A stretch of DNA of 61,493 nucleotides from Clostridia bacterium (GTDB lineage: Bacteria > Bacillota > Clostridia > Oscillospirales > Acutalibacteraceae): contig JAFRJB010000072.1 of assembly GCA_017432485.1 (NCBI GenBank), forward strand, positions 1 through 61,493, written 5' to 3'. The notes beneath the pieces are model-generated. The model made no database searches. It was not told the DNA's origin and saw only the letters and a program-made list of their open reading frames with translations. Below, piece by piece: positions 60,390-61,493 of the stretch. The position numbers were made by a program, and so were the translations under genes. Numbering within the stretch: position 1 is the first letter of the stretch; every line of letters begins with the position of its first letter.

Positions 60390-60868
60390 AACGAGATATT
60401 TCCTCTATCGTCTTTTTCGAATGACTCCATTAAAATGCCTTCATCCTTATAGCGCTTTAATACAAAGTGGGTTCTCGTAGAAAGCACGCCTTCAATTGCC
60501 GAAAGCTTTCTGGCAACAAAGAGCGCAATTTCCTGAAAAGATTTGCCTTTCATTTTAATGGAAATATCGTAGCCGCCGCTCATTAAATAGCACGATTCTA
60601 CTGCGGGGATTTGGCTCATTTTTTTGGCGACTTCATCGAAACCCTTGCCGAGTTTCGGCTGCACCTGTACATCGATAAAGGCGCAAACATGGTTGCCTTC
60701 TTCCAATTTATCCCAATTAATGATGGCTTTTTCACCCATATAAATCTTATCTTTACGCATCACATCAAGGGTTTCAGCGACTTCTTCTTTGCTGATACCG
60801 AGCATCGTTGCCGCTTCTTCCAAAGAAATACCGGGATGTGCATCTAATAATTGAATTAATTCTTTCAT
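60386..60868 (-). CDS. Lrp/AsnC family regulator (AlaR-like)
   Basis: 160 residues: N-terminal helix-turn-helix (ISLEEAATMLGISKEEVAETLDVM) and C-terminal RAM ligand domain (VCAFIDVQVQPKLGKGFDEVA, VESCYLMSGGYDISIKMKG). Such proteins sense amino acids and control nearby metabolism genes. It is the first gene of the operon with the aminotransferase, which it probably regulates. GAGGTAAATGGT precedes the ATG. Confidence 0.9.
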   Translation of the reverse strand: MKELIQLLDAHPGISLEEAATMLGISKEEVAETLDVMRKDKIYMGEKAIINWDKLEEGNHVCAFIDVQVQPKLGKGFDEVAKKMSQIPAVESCYLMSGGYDISIKMKGKSFQEIALFVARKLSAIEGVLSTRTHFVLKRYKDEGILMESFEKDDRGNISL

Positions 60869-60911
60869 ACCATTTACCTCAAATATTTAAAATGTCGATA
60901 CTGCTTTCCTT

Positions 60912-60940
60912 ATTTTAGCATATTATTGCATTTTTTTAAA
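60912..60940 (-). promoter_or_regulatory. Sigma-A promoter of the lrp operon
   Basis: On the minus strand TTTAAA (60935-60940), 17 bases, TAAAAT (60912-60917) preceded by TGC as an extended -10. The -35 is weak. Confidence 0.55.
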
Positions 60941-61023
60941 GAAAAATTATGCATAAATATTTTTGCACTGCAAAAAATAATAGTGAGTCTGCACTCAAGT
61001 TTGATAAAAAGGAGTTGAAAGTG

Positions 61024-61245
61024 ATGGATATTATCAATAAAATTGCATTAATTATAAGCATTATCGGTGCCGTCAACTGGGGCAGTGTCGGTCTTTTTAA
61101 ATTCGATATCGTTGCTTGGATTTTCGGCGGTCAGGCCTCTATTGGCGCAAGGCTGATTTATGTTGTGGTATTTGCCGCGGGATTGTGGTGCATCTCTCTG
61201 TTTTTCCAAAAAGAGCATGATTATATTACCGAACATGTGCAATAG
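61024..61245 (+). CDS. DUF378 small membrane protein (YuzA-like)
   Basis: 73 residues from the ATG at 61024 (MDIINKIALIISIIGAVNWG), with AAAGGAG nine bases upstream; a longer frame to 60949 is not needed. Two membrane segments with the family's GAVNWGSVGLFKFDIVAWIFG and ARLIYVVVFAAGLWCI. Function unknown; the family is common in Firmicutes. Confidence 0.9.
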   Translation: MDIINKIALIISIIGAVNWGSVGLFKFDIVAWIFGGQASIGARLIYVVVFAAGLWCISLFFQKEHDYITEHVQ

Positions 61246-61415
61246 ATAAAAAGCTGTGTTTTTTATCAGTTGACAGTAAACAGAAGACAGTTTACAGCAG
61301 TTTCAATTATTTAAAACTGTCAACGGATTGTTTAAAAAGAAAAAGCCTTGGGTTAGGTGAGTGCCCGTAACGAAGGTTAGCCCTCAAATCGCATCTTTTT
61401 CGCCATAATTGCATT
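61246..61415. other. Non-coding stretch after the DUF378 gene with nested inverted repeat
   Basis: GTTGACAGT (61269-61277) pairs with ACTGTCAAC (61316-61324) around an inner GTAAAC/GTTTAC stem in ACAGA-rich repeat sequence. From about 61342 a GC-richer stretch has a direct repeat of GGTTAG (61351 and 61375) around GTGAGTGCCCGTAACGAA. It reads neither as a gene nor as an RNA class I recognise, but it precedes a terminator-like hairpin and could be the end of a small RNA. Confidence 0.3.
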
Positions 61416-61454
61416 AAAATAGCCACTTAGGCGTCAGCCTTAAGTGGCTATTTT
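61416..61454. terminator. Strong symmetric terminator-like hairpin
   Basis: AAAATAGCCACTTAGGC pairs with GCCTTAAGTGGCTATTTT with a one-base bulge and a GTCA loop. A/T ends on both sides allow termination in either direction. The remaining 39 bp to the edge show nothing recognisable. Confidence 0.75.
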
Positions 61455-61493
61455 GCTTTATTCTGACAAAAAATCTGCCGATTTTAGGGTGCG

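Noticed and set aside
61340..61493. T-box leader or 6S/tmRNA fragment at the edge
   Set aside because: No TGGNACCGCG T-box core, no tmRNA-like 3' end and no clear 6S bubble could be identified.

Overview
The window looks like a chromosomal segment from an anaerobic, spore-forming Firmicute, most likely a gut Clostridium-class organism of the Ruminococcaceae/Oscillospirales kind. The evidence is a complete spoIIIAA-AH operon, spoIIR, and the clostridial housekeeping order nusB, TsaD-paralogue, xseA, xseB, ispA, dxs, tlyA, nadK, argR, recN. A secreted leucine-rich-repeat protein with a dockerin-like tail and a YfhO-type membrane protein fit the same group. No tRNA, rRNA, CRISPR array or transposase gene was recognised.

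Left third (1 to about 33.6 kb), all genes on the minus strand. A truncated gene for a secreted cysteine-repeat protein is followed by what reads as a surface-glycan locus. Its upstream end (33.6 to 29.5 kb) holds a sugar nucleotidyltransferase, a radical SAM enzyme, a sedoheptulose-7-phosphate isomerase (GmhA), an NAD-dependent epimerase and a sugar-type cupin. Then comes an almost uninterrupted run of eight more radical SAM enzymes (29.5 to 13.8 kb), broken only by a small GT2-like protein. Five of the eight are paralogues of one family of about 645 residues. After that come an RmlD-like reductase, a heptose-7-phosphate kinase (HddA type), three pairs of polytopic membrane proteins and a polyprenyl-phosphate type GT2. 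I infer a pathway that makes a heptose-containing or otherwise unusual sugar and modifies it, or the glycolipid or glycan that carries it, by many cobalamin-type radical SAM reactions. A divergent MTA/SAH/5'-deoxyadenosine deaminase gene sits at the head of the locus and could clear the by-products of that chemistry.

The membrane-protein part of this locus (2 to 14 kb) is full of mosaic, non-coding repeats: 209-bp, 80-bp, 22-bp and 21-bp tandem arrays, hairpin chains and paired palindromes. A small GIY-YIG nuclease gene sits inside one such block. I see none of these repeats among the radical SAM genes or in the housekeeping region.

Middle (35 to 50.7 kb), minus strand: two consecutive transcription blocks. 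The spoIIIA operon (engulfed forespore channel) runs into nusB, which has its own promoter and a terminator hairpin abutting its ribosome-binding site. The nusB operon then carries exonuclease VII, isoprenoid (ispA, dxs), rRNA methylation (tlyA), NAD kinase, arginine repressor, recombination (recN) and tyrosyl-tRNA synthetase genes. A second promoter lies before dxs. The gap between xseA and xseB is unusually long and structured.

Right end (50.8 to 61.5 kb): plus-strand yfhO-like and prs genes with clear promoters and terminators; minus-strand dockerin protein, glycerophosphodiesterase, spoIIR, ispE, an AlaT-like aminotransferase and an AlaR-like Lrp regulator; then a small plus-strand DUF378 membrane protein and an unexplained structured stretch at the edge.
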